DNA of 64,000 nt from Betaproteobacteria bacterium GR16-43 (GTDB lineage Bacteria > Pseudomonadota > Gammaproteobacteria > Burkholderiales > Usitatibacteraceae). The notes below the pieces were generated by a model. It had not been told where the DNA came from and searched no databases. It saw only the letters and a list, made by a program, of their open reading frames with translations. Position 1 is the stretch's first letter, and each line of letters starts with the position of its first letter. The translations under genes and the position numbers were made by a program. Below are positions 30,902 through 42,704 of this stretch, in pieces. The stretch lies in assembly GCA_001953215.1 (NCBI GenBank), contig CP019169.1, positions 2,790,001-2,854,000 of the forward strand. Direction: 5' to 3'.

Positions 30902-31988
30902 AGCCGCCGCGAGGATCTTCAACTTCGGCGCCGGCCCGGCCACGATGCCCGTGGAAGTGCTGGAGAAGGCGAAGTGGGAGCTGGTCAACTGGCATGAGGC
31001 CGGCATGTCCGTGATGGAGATGAGCCATCGCGGCAAGGAGTTCGTGGCCATCGCCGCGGAAGCCGAGGCGAGCCTGCGCGAGCTGCTCGCGATTCCCGCC
31101 GGCTATCGCGTGTTGTTCCTGCAGGGCGGGGCCAGCATGCACTTCGCCGGCGTGCCGATGAACCTGCTGCGCGGCAAGACGAAGGCCGACTACGTGAACA
31201 CCGGCGAATGGTCGAAGAAGGCCATCGCCGAGGCGAAGAAGTTCTGCGAGGTGAACGTCGCCGCTTCGAGCGAGGACAAGAACTTCACCTACGTGCCGAA
31301 GCAATCCACGTGGAAGCTCTCGAAGGATGCGGCTTACGTGCACTACTGCTCCAACGAGACCATCGGCGGCCTCGAGTTCCAGTGGACGCCGGACACCGGT
31401 TCCGTGCCGCTGGTCGCCGACATGTCTTCGCACATCCTCTCGCGTCCGCTTGATGTTTCGAAGTACGGCCTGATCTACGCCGGGGCGCAGAAGAACATCG
31501 GCCCCGCGGGGCTGGTCGTGGTCATCGCGCGGGACGACCTGCTGGGGCAGGCGCTGCCCACGACGCCCACGGTGCTCGACTACAAGAAGATGGCCGACGC
31601 CGACTCCATGGTGAACACGCCGCCCACGTTCTCGCTGTACCTCGCCGGCCTCACGTTCAAGTGGCTGTTGGAACGCGGCGGGCTCGCGGCGGTCGAGAAG
31701 GTGAACATCGCCAAGGCGAATCGCCTCTACGACTACATCGACGGCCAGGATTTCTACTCGAACCCGATCGCGAAGGAAGACCGCTCGCGCATGAACGTGC
31801 CGTTCCGCCTGCGCGATGAAAAGCTCGACGCGAAGTTCCTCGAAGGCGCCGAGGCCCGCGGGCTCTCGCAGCTGAAGGGCCACCGCTCGGTGGGCGGGAT
31901 GCGCGCTTCGATCTACAACGCCATGCCGCCCGAGGGCGTGGAGGCGCTCGTCGAGTACATGCAAGAGTTCGCGCGCGCCAACGGCTGA
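30888..31988 (+). CDS. serC: Phosphoserine aminotransferase
   Basis: A 366-residue PLP enzyme converting 3-phosphohydroxypyruvate to phosphoserine (and acting in pyridoxal phosphate synthesis). Family start [20 protein letters not shown], the substrate region [10 protein letters not shown], and the PLP-binding Lys in [13 protein letters not shown] are all present; [14 protein letters not shown] closes the C-terminal domain. The start is ATG 30888 inside the gyrA end; ATG 30879, nine bases upstream, is equally possible. Placed between gyrA and the serA-like gene, as in other betaproteobacteria. Confidence 0.95.
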
Positions 31989-32001
31989 CCGGGGGCTCGC
32001 C

Positions 32002-33189
32002 ATGGCCTACCGAGTCGCCGTCTACAACGCGATCTCCGCGAGCGGGCTCGCGCGCATGGCCTCGCCGCACTACGCGGTGGGCAAGGCGCTCGCCGAGCCC
32101 GACGCCATCCTGCTGCGCTCGCATGCCCTGCAACTCTCCGAGATCCCCGCGACGGTGAAGGCGATCGCCCGCGCCGGAGCGGGCGTGAACAACATCCCGG
32201 TGGACGAGATGAGCCACCGCGGCGTGCCCGTGTTCAATGCGCCGGGCGCGAACGCGAACGCCGTGAAGGAACTCGTGATCGCCGCGATCCTGCTGGCCGC
32301 GCGCAACGTCGTTCCCGCCCTGGGTTACGTGCAGGCGCTGGCCGACACGCCCGATTTCGAGAAGCGCGTGGAGGACGGCAAGAAGCAATTCGCCGGCGTG
32401 GAGATCCGCGGCCGCACGCTCGGCATCATCGGGCTGGGTGCGATCGGCGGGCTCGTCGCCGACACGGCCATTCGCCTCGGTATGAAGGTGCTGGGCTTCG
32501 ATCCCGAGATCACGGTGGACAACGCCTGGCGCCTGCCGGCGTCGGTCAAGCGCGCGGGCTCGATCGAGGATGTGCTGAAGGGCTCGGATTTCGTCACGCT
32601 GCACCTGCCGCTGAACGGGCACACGCGCCACCTCATCGGGCGCGAACGCCTCGCCGTCGCGCGCAAGGGCCTGGTGCTGCTCAACTTCGCGCGCGATGCG
32701 ATCGTCGAGGAAGCCGCGGTGCTGGGCGCGCTCGCCGACAAGCGCGTCGGCGCGTACTTCTGCGATTTCCCCAGCCCGACGTTGCGCGGCCACGCGAACG
32801 TCGTCGCGTTGCCGCACCTCGGAGCCTCGACGGAGGAAGCCGAAGAGAACTGCGCGGTGATGGTGGTCGACCAGTTGAAGGCCTTCCTCGAGGAAGGCAC
32901 GGTGGCCAACGCGGTGAATTTTCCCTCGGTGGAGATGGCGCGCGAATCACCCCATCGCATCGCGATCTCGAACGCCAACGTGCCCAACATGGTCGGCCAG
33001 ATTTCCACTACGATGGCGCAAGCGGGTCTCAACATCCACAACATGGTGAACAAGTCGAAAGGGGAGATGGCGTACACGCTCGTCGACCTCGACAGCGCAG
33101 CCGCGCCTGAAGTCCTCGCCCGGATCGCGAACATCCCGGGTGTCCTCTCGGTTCGCGCGATCCCGCCCATCTCCGGGGCGGCGAAATGA
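32002..33189 (+). CDS. serA: D-3-phosphoglycerate dehydrogenase with ACT domain
   Basis: A 395-residue NAD-dependent dehydrogenase for the first step of serine synthesis. The NAD-binding domain has LGIIGLGAIGGLVADTAIRLG (about residues 137-157), catalytic Arg in NFARDAIV, a catalytic Glu region near EEAAVLGAL, and His in LPHLGASTEEAE. Residues 315-395 form an ACT domain (NVPNMVGQISTTMAQAGLNI), probably for feedback by serine. Compact form without the intervening domain. It is inserted between serC and pheA, where many betaproteobacteria have nothing or another gene. The last codons overlap the pheA ATG. Confidence 0.9.
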   Translation: MAYRVAVYNAISASGLARMASPHYAVGKALAEPDAILLRSHALQLSEIPATVKAIARAGAGVNNIPVDEMSHRGVPVFNAPGANANAVKELVIAAILLAARNVVPALGYVQALADTPDFEKRVEDGKKQFAGVEIRGRTLGIIGLGAIGGLVADTAIRLGMKVLGFDPEITVDNAWRLPASVKRAGSIEDVLKGSDFVTLHLPLNGHTRHLIGRERLAVARKGLVLLNFARDAIVEEAAVLGALADKRVGAYFCDFPSPTLRGHANVVALPHLGASTEEAEENCAVMVVDQLKAFLEEGTVANAVNFPSVEMARESPHRIAISNANVPNMVGQISTTMAQAGLNIHNMVNKSKGEMAYTLVDLDSAAAPEVLARIANIPGVLSVRAIPPISGAAK

Positions 33190-34253
33190 GCACAGAGCTC
33201 GATCGCCTGCGCGAGCAGATCGACCAGATCAACGACCGCATCCTCGAGAGCTTGAACGAGCGCGCCAAGCTCGCCCGCGCCATCGGAACGCTGAAGGTCG
33301 GGCAGGCGTATCGCCCGGAGCGCGAGGCGCAGGTCCTGCGCCGCATCAAGGAGCGCAACCAGGGTCCGCTGTCCGACGAAACGGTGGCGCTCCTCTTCCG
33401 CGAGATCATGTCGGCGTGCCTCGCCATCGAGCGCCCGATCACCGTGGCCTACCTCGGACCCAAGGGCACGTTCAGCGAAACCGCTTCCATGAAGCACTTC
33501 GGCCACGCCGCCGAAGGCCAGCCGACGCCCTCGATCGACGAGGTGTATCGCCGGGTGCAGTCGGGTGAAGCCGACTTCGGCGTGGTCCCCGTGGAGAATT
33601 CCACCGAGGGCGCGGTCGGCCGCTCGCTCGACCTCATGCCTTCCACGCCGCTCAAGGTGTGCGGCGAGGTCCTGATTCCGATCCACCATCACCTCATGGC
33701 GAAGGGCGTGACCGATTCCGCGAAGATCACCCGCGTCTTCTCGCACAGCCAGTCGCTCGCGCAGTGCCACGAGTGGCTGAACACGAACCTGCCGCGCGCC
33801 GAGCGCATCGCCGTGGCGAGCAACGCGGAGGCAGCGCGCCGCGCCGCGGAAGAGCCGGGCGCCGGCGCCGTCGCGGGCGAAGCGGCCGCGCAGCACTATG
33901 GCCTGGGCCTCCTCGCCTCCAACATCGAGGACGAGCCCAACAACACGACGCGCTTCCTCGTCCTCGGGAACTACGAACCCAGGCCCAGCGGCCGCGACAA
34001 GACTTCCCTCGTGCTCTCGGCCAACAACCGCGCCGGCGCCGTCTACGAGATGCTCACGCCGTTCGCCACGCGCGGCGTGTCGATGACCAAGTTCGAGTCG
34101 CGCCCTTCGCGGGTGGCGCTCTGGGACTACCTCTTCTTCGTCGACATCGAGGGCCATCGCGACGACGCGAACGTGGCCGCGGCGCTCGCCGAGGTCGGGA
34201 AGATCGCCGGCTACCTCAAGGTGCTGGGCTCCTATCCCGCCGCCGTGCTCTAG
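33186..34253 (+). CDS. pheA: Bifunctional chorismate mutase/prephenate dehydratase
   Basis: A 355-residue bifunctional enzyme for phenylalanine synthesis. Residues 1-90 are an AroQ chorismate mutase (LDRLREQIDQINDRILESLNERAKLA). About 95-270 is prephenate dehydratase (VAYLGPKGTFSETASMKHFG, VVPVENSTEGAVGRSLDLM, NTTRFLVLG). The C-terminal ACT domain has GVSMTKFESRPSR, the ESRP motif that binds the inhibitor Phe. The ATG overlaps the serA stop as ATGA, and hisC begins at or just after the stop. Confidence 0.97.
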   Translation: MSTELDRLREQIDQINDRILESLNERAKLARAIGTLKVGQAYRPEREAQVLRRIKERNQGPLSDETVALLFREIMSACLAIERPITVAYLGPKGTFSETASMKHFGHAAEGQPTPSIDEVYRRVQSGEADFGVVPVENSTEGAVGRSLDLMPSTPLKVCGEVLIPIHHHLMAKGVTDSAKITRVFSHSQSLAQCHEWLNTNLPRAERIAVASNAEAARRAAEEPGAGAVAGEAAAQHYGLGLLASNIEDEPNNTTRFLVLGNYEPRPSGRDKTSLVLSANNRAGAVYEMLTPFATRGVSMTKFESRPSRVALWDYLFFVDIEGHRDDANVAAALAEVGKIAGYLKVLGSYPAAVL

Positions 34254-34274
34254 ATGGAAGGAACGCGACACCCC

Positions 34275-35381
34275 ATGAGCCTCATCTCGGAACGCGCGCC
34301 CGCGAACGTGCGCGCCATCGCGCCCTACGTGCCAGGCAAGCCCATCGCGGAGACCGCGCGCGAGCTGGGCCTGGCGGAGGCCGACATCCTCAAGATGGCG
34401 TCCAACGAGAACCCGCTCGGCTCCTCGCCCAGGGCGATCGCCGCGATCCACGGTGCGTTGAACGATCTCGCCTATTACCCGGACGGCAGCGGCTACGACC
34501 TGAAGGCGCTGCTCTCGCGCCAGCTCGGCGTGACGCCCGCGAACCTCGTGCTGGGCAACGGCTCGAACGACGTGCTCGAGCTCACCGCGCGCTCCTTCCT
34601 CACGCGCGATGCTTCCGCCGTGTATTCGCGCCACGGATTCATGGTCTATCCGCTCGCCACGCAGGCCATCGGGGCCAACGCCATCGAAGTGCCGACGCGA
34701 GGCTACGACACCGACCTCGATGCGGTCCTCAAGGCGATTCGTCCCGACACGCGCATCGTCTTCGTCGCCAACCCGAACAATCCCACCGGCACCTTCACGC
34801 CCTGGGCGGAACTGGGCGCGTTCGTCGAGCGCGTGTCGCCCGGCGTGCTGGTCGTGATCGACGAGGCCTACGGCGAATACCTCCCGGATGAACTGAAGTC
34901 CCCCGCGGTCGAATGGGTGGCGCGGTTCCCGAACGTCGTGCTGTCGCGCACGCTCTCGAAGGCCTATGGCCTCGCCGGCCTGCGCGTGGGCTACGGCGTG
35001 GCCAGCCCCGAGGTCGCGGACCTCATGAATCGCGTGCGCCAGCCGTTCAACGTGAATCACCTGGCCCTCGTGGCGGCCCATGCGGCGCTGCAGGACCACG
35101 CGTTCATCGAGAAGAGCCGCGCCAACAACGCCGCGGGGCTCGTCCAGCTTTCCGCGGGTTTCGACCGGCTCGGGCTCGCGTACATCCCGACGCGCGCGAA
35201 CTTCATCACCGTGCGCGTCGGCGACGCGGCCGCGGTCTACGCGAAACTCCTCGCGGGCGGCATCATCGTGCGGCCCGTGGCGAACTACGGGATGCCCGAG
35301 CACCTGCGAATCACGGTCGGCTTGCCGGAGCAGAACGCGCGCTTCCTGGCCGCGCTCGAAGCCGCGCTCGCGCGCGGCTAG
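34275..35381 (+). CDS. hisC: Histidinol-phosphate aminotransferase
   Basis: A 368-residue fold-type I PLP enzyme; in this operon it probably serves histidine synthesis and may also transaminate aromatic keto acids. Motifs: [39 protein letters not shown], and the PLP Lys in [19 protein letters not shown]. Start taken as ATG 34275, with GGAAGGA some 12 bases upstream; an ATG at 34254 directly after the pheA TAG is an alternative with no ribosome-binding site. tyrA follows five bases after the stop. Confidence 0.93.
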   Translation: MSLISERAPANVRAIAPYVPGKPIAETARELGLAEADILKMASNENPLGSSPRAIAAIHGALNDLAYYPDGSGYDLKALLSRQLGVTPANLVLGNGSNDVLELTARSFLTRDASAVYSRHGFMVYPLATQAIGANAIEVPTRGYDTDLDAVLKAIRPDTRIVFVANPNNPTGTFTPWAELGAFVERVSPGVLVVIDEAYGEYLPDELKSPAVEWVARFPNVVLSRTLSKAYGLAGLRVGYGVASPEVADLMNRVRQPFNVNHLALVAAHAALQDHAFIEKSRANNAAGLVQLSAGFDRLGLAYIPTRANFITVRVGDAAAVYAKLLAGGIIVRPVANYGMPEHLRITVGLPEQNARFLAALEAALARG

Positions 35382-35386
35382 CCCGC

Positions 35387-36277
35387 ATGCGCCGCATCAA
35401 GACCCTCGCGGTCGTCGGCGTGGGCCTCATCGGGGGCTCGTTCGCGCAGGCGATCAAGCGCGCCGACGCGGGCACGACCGTCGTGGGCCACGACCGCGAT
35501 CCCCGCGCCCTCGAACGCGCCATCGAGCTGGGCATCATCGATACCGCCGCGGAATCGGCCTCGGATGCCGCCCGCCAGGCGGATCTCGTCTTCGTCGCGG
35601 TTCCGGTGCGGCAGATCGGCGGCGTGCTGCGCGACATCTCCGCGTCCCTCGGCGCCGAAGCGGTCGTCACCGACGCGGGCAGCACCAAGGCCGAGGTCGT
35701 GCGCATCGCGCGCGACTCGCTGAAGGACCGTTTTGCGCGCTTCGTGCCCGGCCATCCGATCGCGGGACGCGAATCGAGCGGCGTCGATTCGGCGATCCCC
35801 GATCTCTTCCGGGGCGCGCGCGTGGTGCTCACGCCGTCGCCCGAGACGGCGCCCGACGCGATCGAGATCGTGCGCGGCTGCTGGGAAGCCGCGGGCGCGC
35901 GCGTGGCCCAGGTCGCGCCCGAGACGCACGACCAGATCTTCGCCGCGGTGAGCCACCTGCCGCACCTGCTCGCCTTCGCGCTGGTGTCCGAGATCGCCGC
36001 GCGCGACAACGCGCAGGACCTCTTCGGCTTCGCCGCCGGCGGTTTCCGCGACTTCACGCGCATCGCCGGCAGCTCGCCCGAGATGTGGCGCGACATCGCC
36101 CTGCAGAACCGGGACGCGTTGCTGTGGGAGCTCGACCAGTACGGCACGCGGCTGGCCGTCTTCCGCGAATTGATCGAGCGGGGCGACGGCCCGGCGCTCG
36201 AGCGCCTGATGCGCGAGGCGCGCGGCGCCCGCGCGTCGTGGATCGCCAGCACGCGCCGCAGCGCCTCGAGCGAATGA
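35387..36277 (+). CDS. tyrA: Prephenate/arogenate dehydrogenase
   Basis: A 296-residue NAD(P)-dependent TyrA for tyrosine synthesis. Rossmann motif [18 protein letters not shown] at residues 8-25; catalytic His in [28 protein letters not shown] and [16 protein letters not shown] in the dimerisation domain. No chorismate mutase or ACT domain is fused. The ATG at 35387 follows the hisC stop; the TGA overlaps the aroA ATG. Prephenate versus arogenate preference cannot be told. Confidence 0.94.
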   Translation: MRRIKTLAVVGVGLIGGSFAQAIKRADAGTTVVGHDRDPRALERAIELGIIDTAAESASDAARQADLVFVAVPVRQIGGVLRDISASLGAEAVVTDAGSTKAEVVRIARDSLKDRFARFVPGHPIAGRESSGVDSAIPDLFRGARVVLTPSPETAPDAIEIVRGCWEAAGARVAQVAPETHDQIFAAVSHLPHLLAFALVSEIAARDNAQDLFGFAAGGFRDFTRIAGSSPEMWRDIALQNRDALLWELDQYGTRLAVFRELIERGDGPALERLMREARGARASWIASTRRSASSE

Positions 36278-37590
36278 GCGGATACCTCGACCTGCCGGCG
36301 GTGCGCCGCGCCGCGGGCACGCTCCGCCTTCCCGGCTCGAAGAGCATCTCGAACCGCACGTTGCTGCTCGCCGCGCTCGCCGAGGGCACGACCGAACTCA
36401 CCGCGCTGCTCGATTCCGACGACACGCGCGTGATGCGCGATGCGTTGGGCGCCCTCGGCGTGCGGGTCGACGTGCAGGGCAGCGTCGAACACGTGAAGGT
36501 CACGGGCATCGGAGCGGCCCGGGGCTTTCCGGTGAAGGCCGCGAAGATCTTCCTCGGCAATGCGGGCACCGCATTCCGTCCGCTCACCGCGGCGCTCGCC
36601 TTCGCCGACGGCCACTACGAGCTCTCCGGCGTGCCGCGCATGCACGAGCGCCCGATCGGCGACCTCGTCTCCGGCCTCGCCCCGGCCGGCGTTCGCATCG
36701 AGTACCGCGGCAATGCCGGCTTCCCGCCGCTCGCCATCGCGCCATTCACCGGCCGCGGGCCGTTCCAGTTGCGCGTGCGCGGCGATGTCTCGAGCCAGTT
36801 CCTCTCGGCGCTGCTCATGGCGCTGCCGTGGGCCGGAGGCGGCGCGCGCATCGAGGTCGAAGGCGAACTGATCTCGAAGCCCTACGTGGAGCTCACGCTG
36901 GGCCTGATGCAGCGCTTCGGCGTCACCGTCGGGCGCGAGGGCTGGAGCGCGTTCACGATTCCGGCATCCGCGCGCTATGTTTCTCCCGGCAAGCTCGCGG
37001 TCGAGGGCGATGCCTCGTCGGCGTCGTATTTCCTCGCGGCCGGCACCCTCGCGGGCGGCCCCGTCCGGGTCGAAGGCGTGGGCCGCGCGAGCTTGCAGGG
37101 CGACGTCGCCTTCGCCGACGTGCTCGAGGCCATGGGCGCCAAGGTCACGCGGGGCGACGACTGGATCGAGGCGAGCGGAAGCGCGCCCCTGCGTCCCATC
37201 GACCTCGACATGAACCGCATTCCCGATGCCGCGATGACGGCGGCCGTGGCCGCGCTCTATGCGACCGGCCCGTGCACCTTGCGCAACATCGCGAGCTGGC
37301 GCGTGAAGGAGACCGACCGCATCGCCGCGATGGCCACGGAGTTGCGCAAGCTGGGCGCGAACGTGGAGGAGGGCGCCGACTTCATCCGCGTCTCGGCTCC
37401 CCCGGGTTTCGCCGTGGGCGCCGCGCCGCAAGGCGGTTGCGTCGCGATCGACACCTACGACGACCACCGCATGGCCATGTGCTTCTCGCTCGCCTCCTTC
37501 GGCCCGCGCCCGATCCGCATCAACGACCCGGGCTGTGTCGCCAAGACCTTCCCCGGCTATTTCGCCGCATTCTCGAAGCTCGTTTCCTGA
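36274..37590 (+). CDS. aroA: 3-phosphoshikimate 1-carboxyvinyltransferase (EPSP synthase)
   Basis: A 438-residue shikimate-pathway enzyme joining phosphoenolpyruvate to shikimate 3-phosphate. Signature segments are [20 protein letters not shown] (about residues 18-37), [16 protein letters not shown], and [20 protein letters not shown]. The first Gly-rich motif has the sensitive-type NAGTAFRP order (class I-like). ATGA overlap with tyrA at the start; cmk begins about five bases after the stop. No ACT or fused domain. Confidence 0.96.
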   Translation: MSGYLDLPAVRRAAGTLRLPGSKSISNRTLLLAALAEGTTELTALLDSDDTRVMRDALGALGVRVDVQGSVEHVKVTGIGAARGFPVKAAKIFLGNAGTAFRPLTAALAFADGHYELSGVPRMHERPIGDLVSGLAPAGVRIEYRGNAGFPPLAIAPFTGRGPFQLRVRGDVSSQFLSALLMALPWAGGGARIEVEGELISKPYVELTLGLMQRFGVTVGREGWSAFTIPASARYVSPGKLAVEGDASSASYFLAAGTLAGGPVRVEGVGRASLQGDVAFADVLEAMGAKVTRGDDWIEASGSAPLRPIDLDMNRIPDAAMTAAVAALYATGPCTLRNIASWRVKETDRIAAMATELRKLGANVEEGADFIRVSAPPGFAVGAAPQGGCVAIDTYDDHRMAMCFSLASFGPRPIRINDPGCVAKTFPGYFAAFSKLVS

Positions 37591-37595
37591 AGCCC

Positions 37596-38264
37596 GTGAC
37601 AGCGCCGGTTCCCGTCATCGCGATCGATGGTCCCTCGGCCTCCGGCAAGGGCACGGTAGCCGAGCGCGTCGCACAGGCGCTCGGCTTCCACTACCTCGAC
37701 AGCGGAGCGCTGTATCGCCTGACGGCCCTCGCGGCCCTCCAGCGCGGCGAACCCCTCGACGACGCGCAAAAACTCGCCGGCCGTGCCGCCGCCCTTGAAA
37801 TTGCGTTCCGCGATGGCCGCACCTGGCTCTCCGGGCAGGACGTCACGGAGGCCCTCAGGACCGAGGAGATGGGCGTAGCCGCCTCCCAGGTGGCCGCGCA
37901 CCCCGAAGTCCGGGCCCGCCTGCTGGAGCGCCAGAGGGCCTTCCGGCAGCCTCCGGGCCTGGTGGCCGACGGGCGAGACATGGGCTCCGTGGTGTTCCCG
38001 GACGCCCCTCTGAAGGTGTTCCTGACGGCCGCCGTCGAGACACGGGCCCAACGGAGACATAAGCAGTTGATGGAAAAGGGAATGTATGCAAAAATGCCGG
38101 ACGTCGTGGAGGAATTGCGGAAGCGCGATGCGCGAGACACCAATCGCCCCGTGGCTCCGCTAAAGCATTATTCCGACGCGATTTTTCTCGATACCACGAA
38201 CATTTCGGTCGACGAGGCCGTGGCAAGCGTCCTCGAAGAGTGGAGAAATCGCGCCGCAAGATAG
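37596..38264 (+). CDS. cmk: Cytidylate kinase
   Basis: A 222-residue kinase phosphorylating CMP and dCMP. P-loop GPSASGKGTVAERVA at about 12-26, substrate region LDSGALYRLTALAAL, LVADGRDMGSVVFPDAPLKVFL, and lid RDARDTNRPVAPLKH. The start is GTG 37596, five bases after the aroA stop; no ATG precedes the P-loop. The cmk-rpsA order is conserved in proteobacteria. Confidence 0.95.
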   Translation: MTAPVPVIAIDGPSASGKGTVAERVAQALGFHYLDSGALYRLTALAALQRGEPLDDAQKLAGRAAALEIAFRDGRTWLSGQDVTEALRTEEMGVAASQVAAHPEVRARLLERQRAFRQPPGLVADGRDMGSVVFPDAPLKVFLTAAVETRAQRRHKQLMEKGMYAKMPDVVEELRKRDARDTNRPVAPLKHYSDAIFLDTTNISVDEAVASVLEEWRNRAAR

Positions 38265-38384
38265 TGCTGTATCCTGCACGGCTGGGCAAAAGCCCAAGGG
38301 TGTCAGTGAGTTAGGCCCAAGCGCCACTCCCTGGCTGAGATCAACCGGCCCGCAAGGCCGCCAACCAACCGAAAGTACCTTCCA
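38265..38384 (+). promoter_or_regulatory. Structured leader of rpsA
   Basis: 120 bases between cmk and rpsA. It holds small hairpins (GGGC-AAAA-GCCC at 38283-38294; GGCC-CGCAA-GGCC nearer the ATG) and a TATCCT hexamer near 38276 that could be a -10. There is no Shine-Dalgarno sequence before the rpsA ATG. In E. coli the rpsA leader is also weak in Shine-Dalgarno and folded, which lets S1 repress itself; the same is inferred here. Confidence 0.45.
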
Positions 38385-40091
<1,707 letters not shown>

Positions 40092-40130
40092 GGGGACCCG
40101 GCCATTACTACCAGGGGAGAATCCCAGGCG

Positions 40131-40418
40131 ATGACCAAGTCACAGCTCATAGAGCTGTTGAGCGCGCGTCATGGCCAGCTGGCACCGAAGGACGCCGAGC
40201 TGGCCGTGAAGACGATGCTCGACGCCATGGCGCACACGCTCGCTTCCGGAAACCGCATCGAGATCCGCGGTTTCGGCAGCTTCGGGTTGAATTACCGGCC
40301 GCCACGAGTCGGACGCAACCCGAAGACCGGCGAGAAGGTCCAGGTTCCGCGCAAGTACGTCCCGCATTTCAAGGCGGGCAAGGAATTGCGCGAACGGGTG
40401 GATTTCCACGAGGGGTAA
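40131..40418 (+). CDS. ihfB: Integration host factor subunit beta
   Basis: A 95-residue DNA-bending protein of the HU/IHF family. [17 protein letters not shown] opening, [26 protein letters not shown] beta-arm region with the Pro that intercalates DNA, and C-terminal [14 protein letters not shown]. Position after rpsA is the classic one for ihfB, separating it from ihfA and hupB. ATG is preceded by CCAGG. A strong terminator hairpin follows. Confidence 0.96.
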   Translation: MTKSQLIELLSARHGQLAPKDAELAVKTMLDAMAHTLASGNRIEIRGFGSFGLNYRPPRVGRNPKTGEKVQVPRKYVPHFKAGKELRERVDFHEG

Positions 40419-40447
40419 ACGGCCATCATCCCCGGCATGAAACCGGA

Positions 40448-40483
40448 AGCGGCAGGGTAGAATGCGCCCTGCCGCTTTTTTTT
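40448..40483 (+). terminator. Strong terminator after ihfB, with a -10-like hexamer in its loop
   Basis: Perfect 10-base arms AGCGGCAGGG and CCCTGCCGCT with a 9-base loop TAGAATGCG, then eight T. It would end the rpsA-ihfB transcript, 17 bases before the lapA ATG. The loop starts with TAGAAT, one base off the -10 consensus, so a promoter for lapAB may be embedded here; no matching -35 is visible. Confidence 0.85.
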
Positions 40484-40500
40484 CGCCGGCACTTTAAACC

Positions 40501-40809
40501 ATGCAAGTCCTCGTCTGGCTCTTTCGATTCGCGATCGTCCTCGTGCTCGTCTGGTTCGCCGTCAGGAACTCGGGCGAAGTGACCCTGAACGGCTTGCCCG
40601 GCCAGGAGTGGAAGGTCTCGCTCGTGTTCGTCCTGCTCATCGCCTTCGTGGGCGGCGTGGTGATCGGCCTGCTGGCCTGGGTGCCCACCGTCGTCCGCCA
40701 GCGCCGCGAGCTCTCGCGCCTGCGCAAGGCCGCGTCGCAAGCCGAGGTGTTGGGCGCCGTGCCGCCCCCGCCCGCGGATCCGCCGCGCGCGGACGTCCAT
40801 GGAATTTGA
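40501..40809 (+). CDS. lapA: LapA family (DUF1049) membrane protein
   Basis: A 102-residue inner-membrane protein with two membrane segments (about 1-22 and 42-65: VLLIAFVGGVVIGLLAWV) and a short cytoplasmic tail RQRRELSRLRK. LapA works with LapB in controlling LPS synthesis through LpxC turnover. The stop lies 8 bases inside lapB, so the pair is coupled. The preceding ihfB terminator is only 17 bases away. Confidence 0.88.
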   Translation: MQVLVWLFRFAIVLVLVWFAVRNSGEVTLNGLPGQEWKVSLVFVLLIAFVGGVVIGLLAWVPTVVRQRRELSRLRKAASQAEVLGAVPPPPADPPRADVHGI

Positions 40810-42004
40810 GTTCTGGTGGCTCCTGGCCCTGCCGGTGTTCTTCGGCATGGGCTGGATCGCCGCGCGGGTCGACCTGAAGTCGCTGCTGTCGGAGTCGCGC
40901 GCGCTGCCGCGCTCGTACTTCCGCGGCCTGAATTTCCTGCTGAACGAACAGCCCGACCAGGCGATCGAATCGTTCCTGCTGGTGGCGAAGGAGAACCCGC
41001 AGACGGTCGAGCTGCAGTTCGCGCTCGGCAGCCTGTTTCGCCGCCGTGGCGAAGTCGACCGCGCCATCCGCATGCACCAGGACCTCGTGAACCGCGAGGA
41101 CCTTCCGCCCGAGGAGCGCCGCAAGGCGTCCTTCGAACTGGCGGAGGACTACTTCAAGGCGGGGCTCCTCGACCACGCCGAGCAGGTGCTCTCGAAGATG
41201 GCGGAGGCCGACCCGTCCGCCGATGTCCATCGCCAGTTGCTCGACATCTACATCCAGGAGAAGGATTGGGCGAAGGCCGCGGACACGGCGCGCAAGCTCG
41301 AGGTGAGCGCCAAGCGCAACTACCAGAAGGAGATCGCGAACTACAACTGCGAGCTCGCGATCACCGAGCAGGTCCATGGCCGGCGCGAAGGGGCGGATGC
41401 CTTCCTCGACCGGGCCCTCGAAGCGAACCGCAAGTGCGTCCGCGCGAACCTGCTGCGCGGCGAGTGGAAGGCGCGCGAAGGCGACCATGAGGGCGCGATC
41501 GCCGCGTGGAAGAAGGTCGAGGAGCAGGACCCCGCGTATCTCGGCCTCGCCGCCGAGGGCATGCTCGACAGCTTCAAGGCGATGAACAAGCTGGGCGAGG
41601 GCCTCTCGCTGCTGCGCGGCCTGCAGCACCGCTACCCGGGCCTGGACCTGCTCAACGTCGTCTACCAGGCCACCGCGGAACACGAGGGCGACGAAGCCGC
41701 CTGGCGCCTCGTGCGCGAGGAAGTGCGGCGCAACCCGACGCTTCCGGGGCTCGACCGCCTCATCGACGCCGAGCTGCTGCGCGCGCCGGCCGAACGGCGG
41801 CAGGACCTGCAACTGATGAAGAACCTGGTGCACTCGCATGCCCAGGCGCTCTCCGTGTACCTGTGCGGCAACTGCGGCTTCAAGGCGCGCCAGTTCTTCT
41901 GGCAATGCCCCGCATGCGGCGGGTGGGAGACGTTCGCACCGCGGCGCACGGCCGAGCTCGATTCCGCCGGACGCCACCTCGCAAGGATGCAGATTGGACA
42001 ATAA
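40799..42004 (+). CDS. lapB: Lipopolysaccharide assembly protein B
   Basis: A 401-residue protein (YciM) with one N-terminal membrane segment ([20 protein letters not shown]), about nine TPR-like repeats between residues 45 and 350, and a C-terminal rubredoxin-like metal site [21 protein letters not shown] (two CxxC pairs). It recruits FtsH to degrade LpxC and so sets LPS output. Length and architecture match the E. coli protein (389). Its end overlaps the TTG start of pyrF by 11 bases. Confidence 0.95.
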   Translation: MEFEFWWLLALPVFFGMGWIAARVDLKSLLSESRALPRSYFRGLNFLLNEQPDQAIESFLLVAKENPQTVELQFALGSLFRRRGEVDRAIRMHQDLVNREDLPPEERRKASFELAEDYFKAGLLDHAEQVLSKMAEADPSADVHRQLLDIYIQEKDWAKAADTARKLEVSAKRNYQKEIANYNCELAITEQVHGRREGADAFLDRALEANRKCVRANLLRGEWKAREGDHEGAIAAWKKVEEQDPAYLGLAAEGMLDSFKAMNKLGEGLSLLRGLQHRYPGLDLLNVVYQATAEHEGDEAAWRLVREEVRRNPTLPGLDRLIDAELLRAPAERRQDLQLMKNLVHSHAQALSVYLCGNCGFKARQFFWQCPACGGWETFAPRRTAELDSAGRHLARMQIGQ

Positions 42005-42704
42005 ACGCGTCATCGTGCCGCTCGACTTTCCGGACGCGTCGTCGGCGCTCGCCCTTGCGGCGAGGCTCGATCCGCGCCTTTGCCGCGTGAAGGTGGGCAA
42101 GGAACTGTTCGTGGCCGAGGGGCCCGGCGTGGTCTCGCAGCTCCACCAGCGCGGCTTCGAAGTCTTCCTCGACCTCAAGTTCCACGACATCCCCAATACC
42201 GTGGCGGGGGCCTGCAGGTCGGCCGCGCGCATGGGCGTGTGGATGATGAACGTGCACGCGAGCGGGGGCGAAGCGATGCTGCGCGCCGCGCGCGAAGCGG
42301 TCGAATCGGTCACCAAGCCGCCGCTGCTGATCGCCGTGACCGTCCTCACGAGCCTCGACGACGTGTCGCTCGCCCGCGTGGGATACGCGGGCACCGTTCG
42401 CGAGAACGTCGAGAATCTCGCGCGGCTCACGAAGGAATGCGGCCTCGACGGCGTCGTCTGCTCCGCGCAGGAGGCTCCGTGGGTGCGTGCCGCGGCGGGA
42501 AGCTCGTTCACGCTGGTCACGCCGGGCATTCGCCTCGCGACCGACGAGAAGGGCGACCAGGCGCGTACCGTGACGCCGCCCGAAGCCGTGAAGCTCGGTG
42601 CCGACTACCTCGTCATCGGCCGCCCGATCACGCGCGCACCGGATCCGGTGGCGGTGCTCGATGCGATCCGGGCCAGCCTCGGCGAATCGCGGGAGGCCGC
42701 GTGA
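41994..42704 (+). CDS. pyrF: Orotidine 5'-phosphate decarboxylase
   Basis: A 236-residue TIM-barrel enzyme for the last step of UMP synthesis. Catalytic segment [11 protein letters not shown] (about residues 59-69), substrate region ITVLTSLDD, and phosphate loop [21 protein letters not shown]. The start is TTG at 41994, chosen because AAGGA lies six bases upstream and [12 protein letters not shown] is the family N-terminus; no ATG is available. GTGA overlap joins it to ugd. The lapB-pyrF linkage is common in proteobacteria. Confidence 0.93.
   Translation: MDNKRVIVPLDFPDASSALALAARLDPRLCRVKVGKELFVAEGPGVVSQLHQRGFEVFLDLKFHDIPNTVAGACRSAARMGVWMMNVHASGGEAMLRAAREAVESVTKPPLLIAVTVLTSLDDVSLARVGYAGTVRENVENLARLTKECGLDGVVCSAQEAPWVRAAAGSSFTLVTPGIRLATDEKGDQARTVTPPEAVKLGADYLVIGRPITRAPDPVAVLDAIRASLGESREAA

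Noticed and set aside
32325-35303. Open minus-strand frame opposite serA, pheA and hisC
   Set aside because: Shadow of three firmly identified enzymes; no protein-like features.
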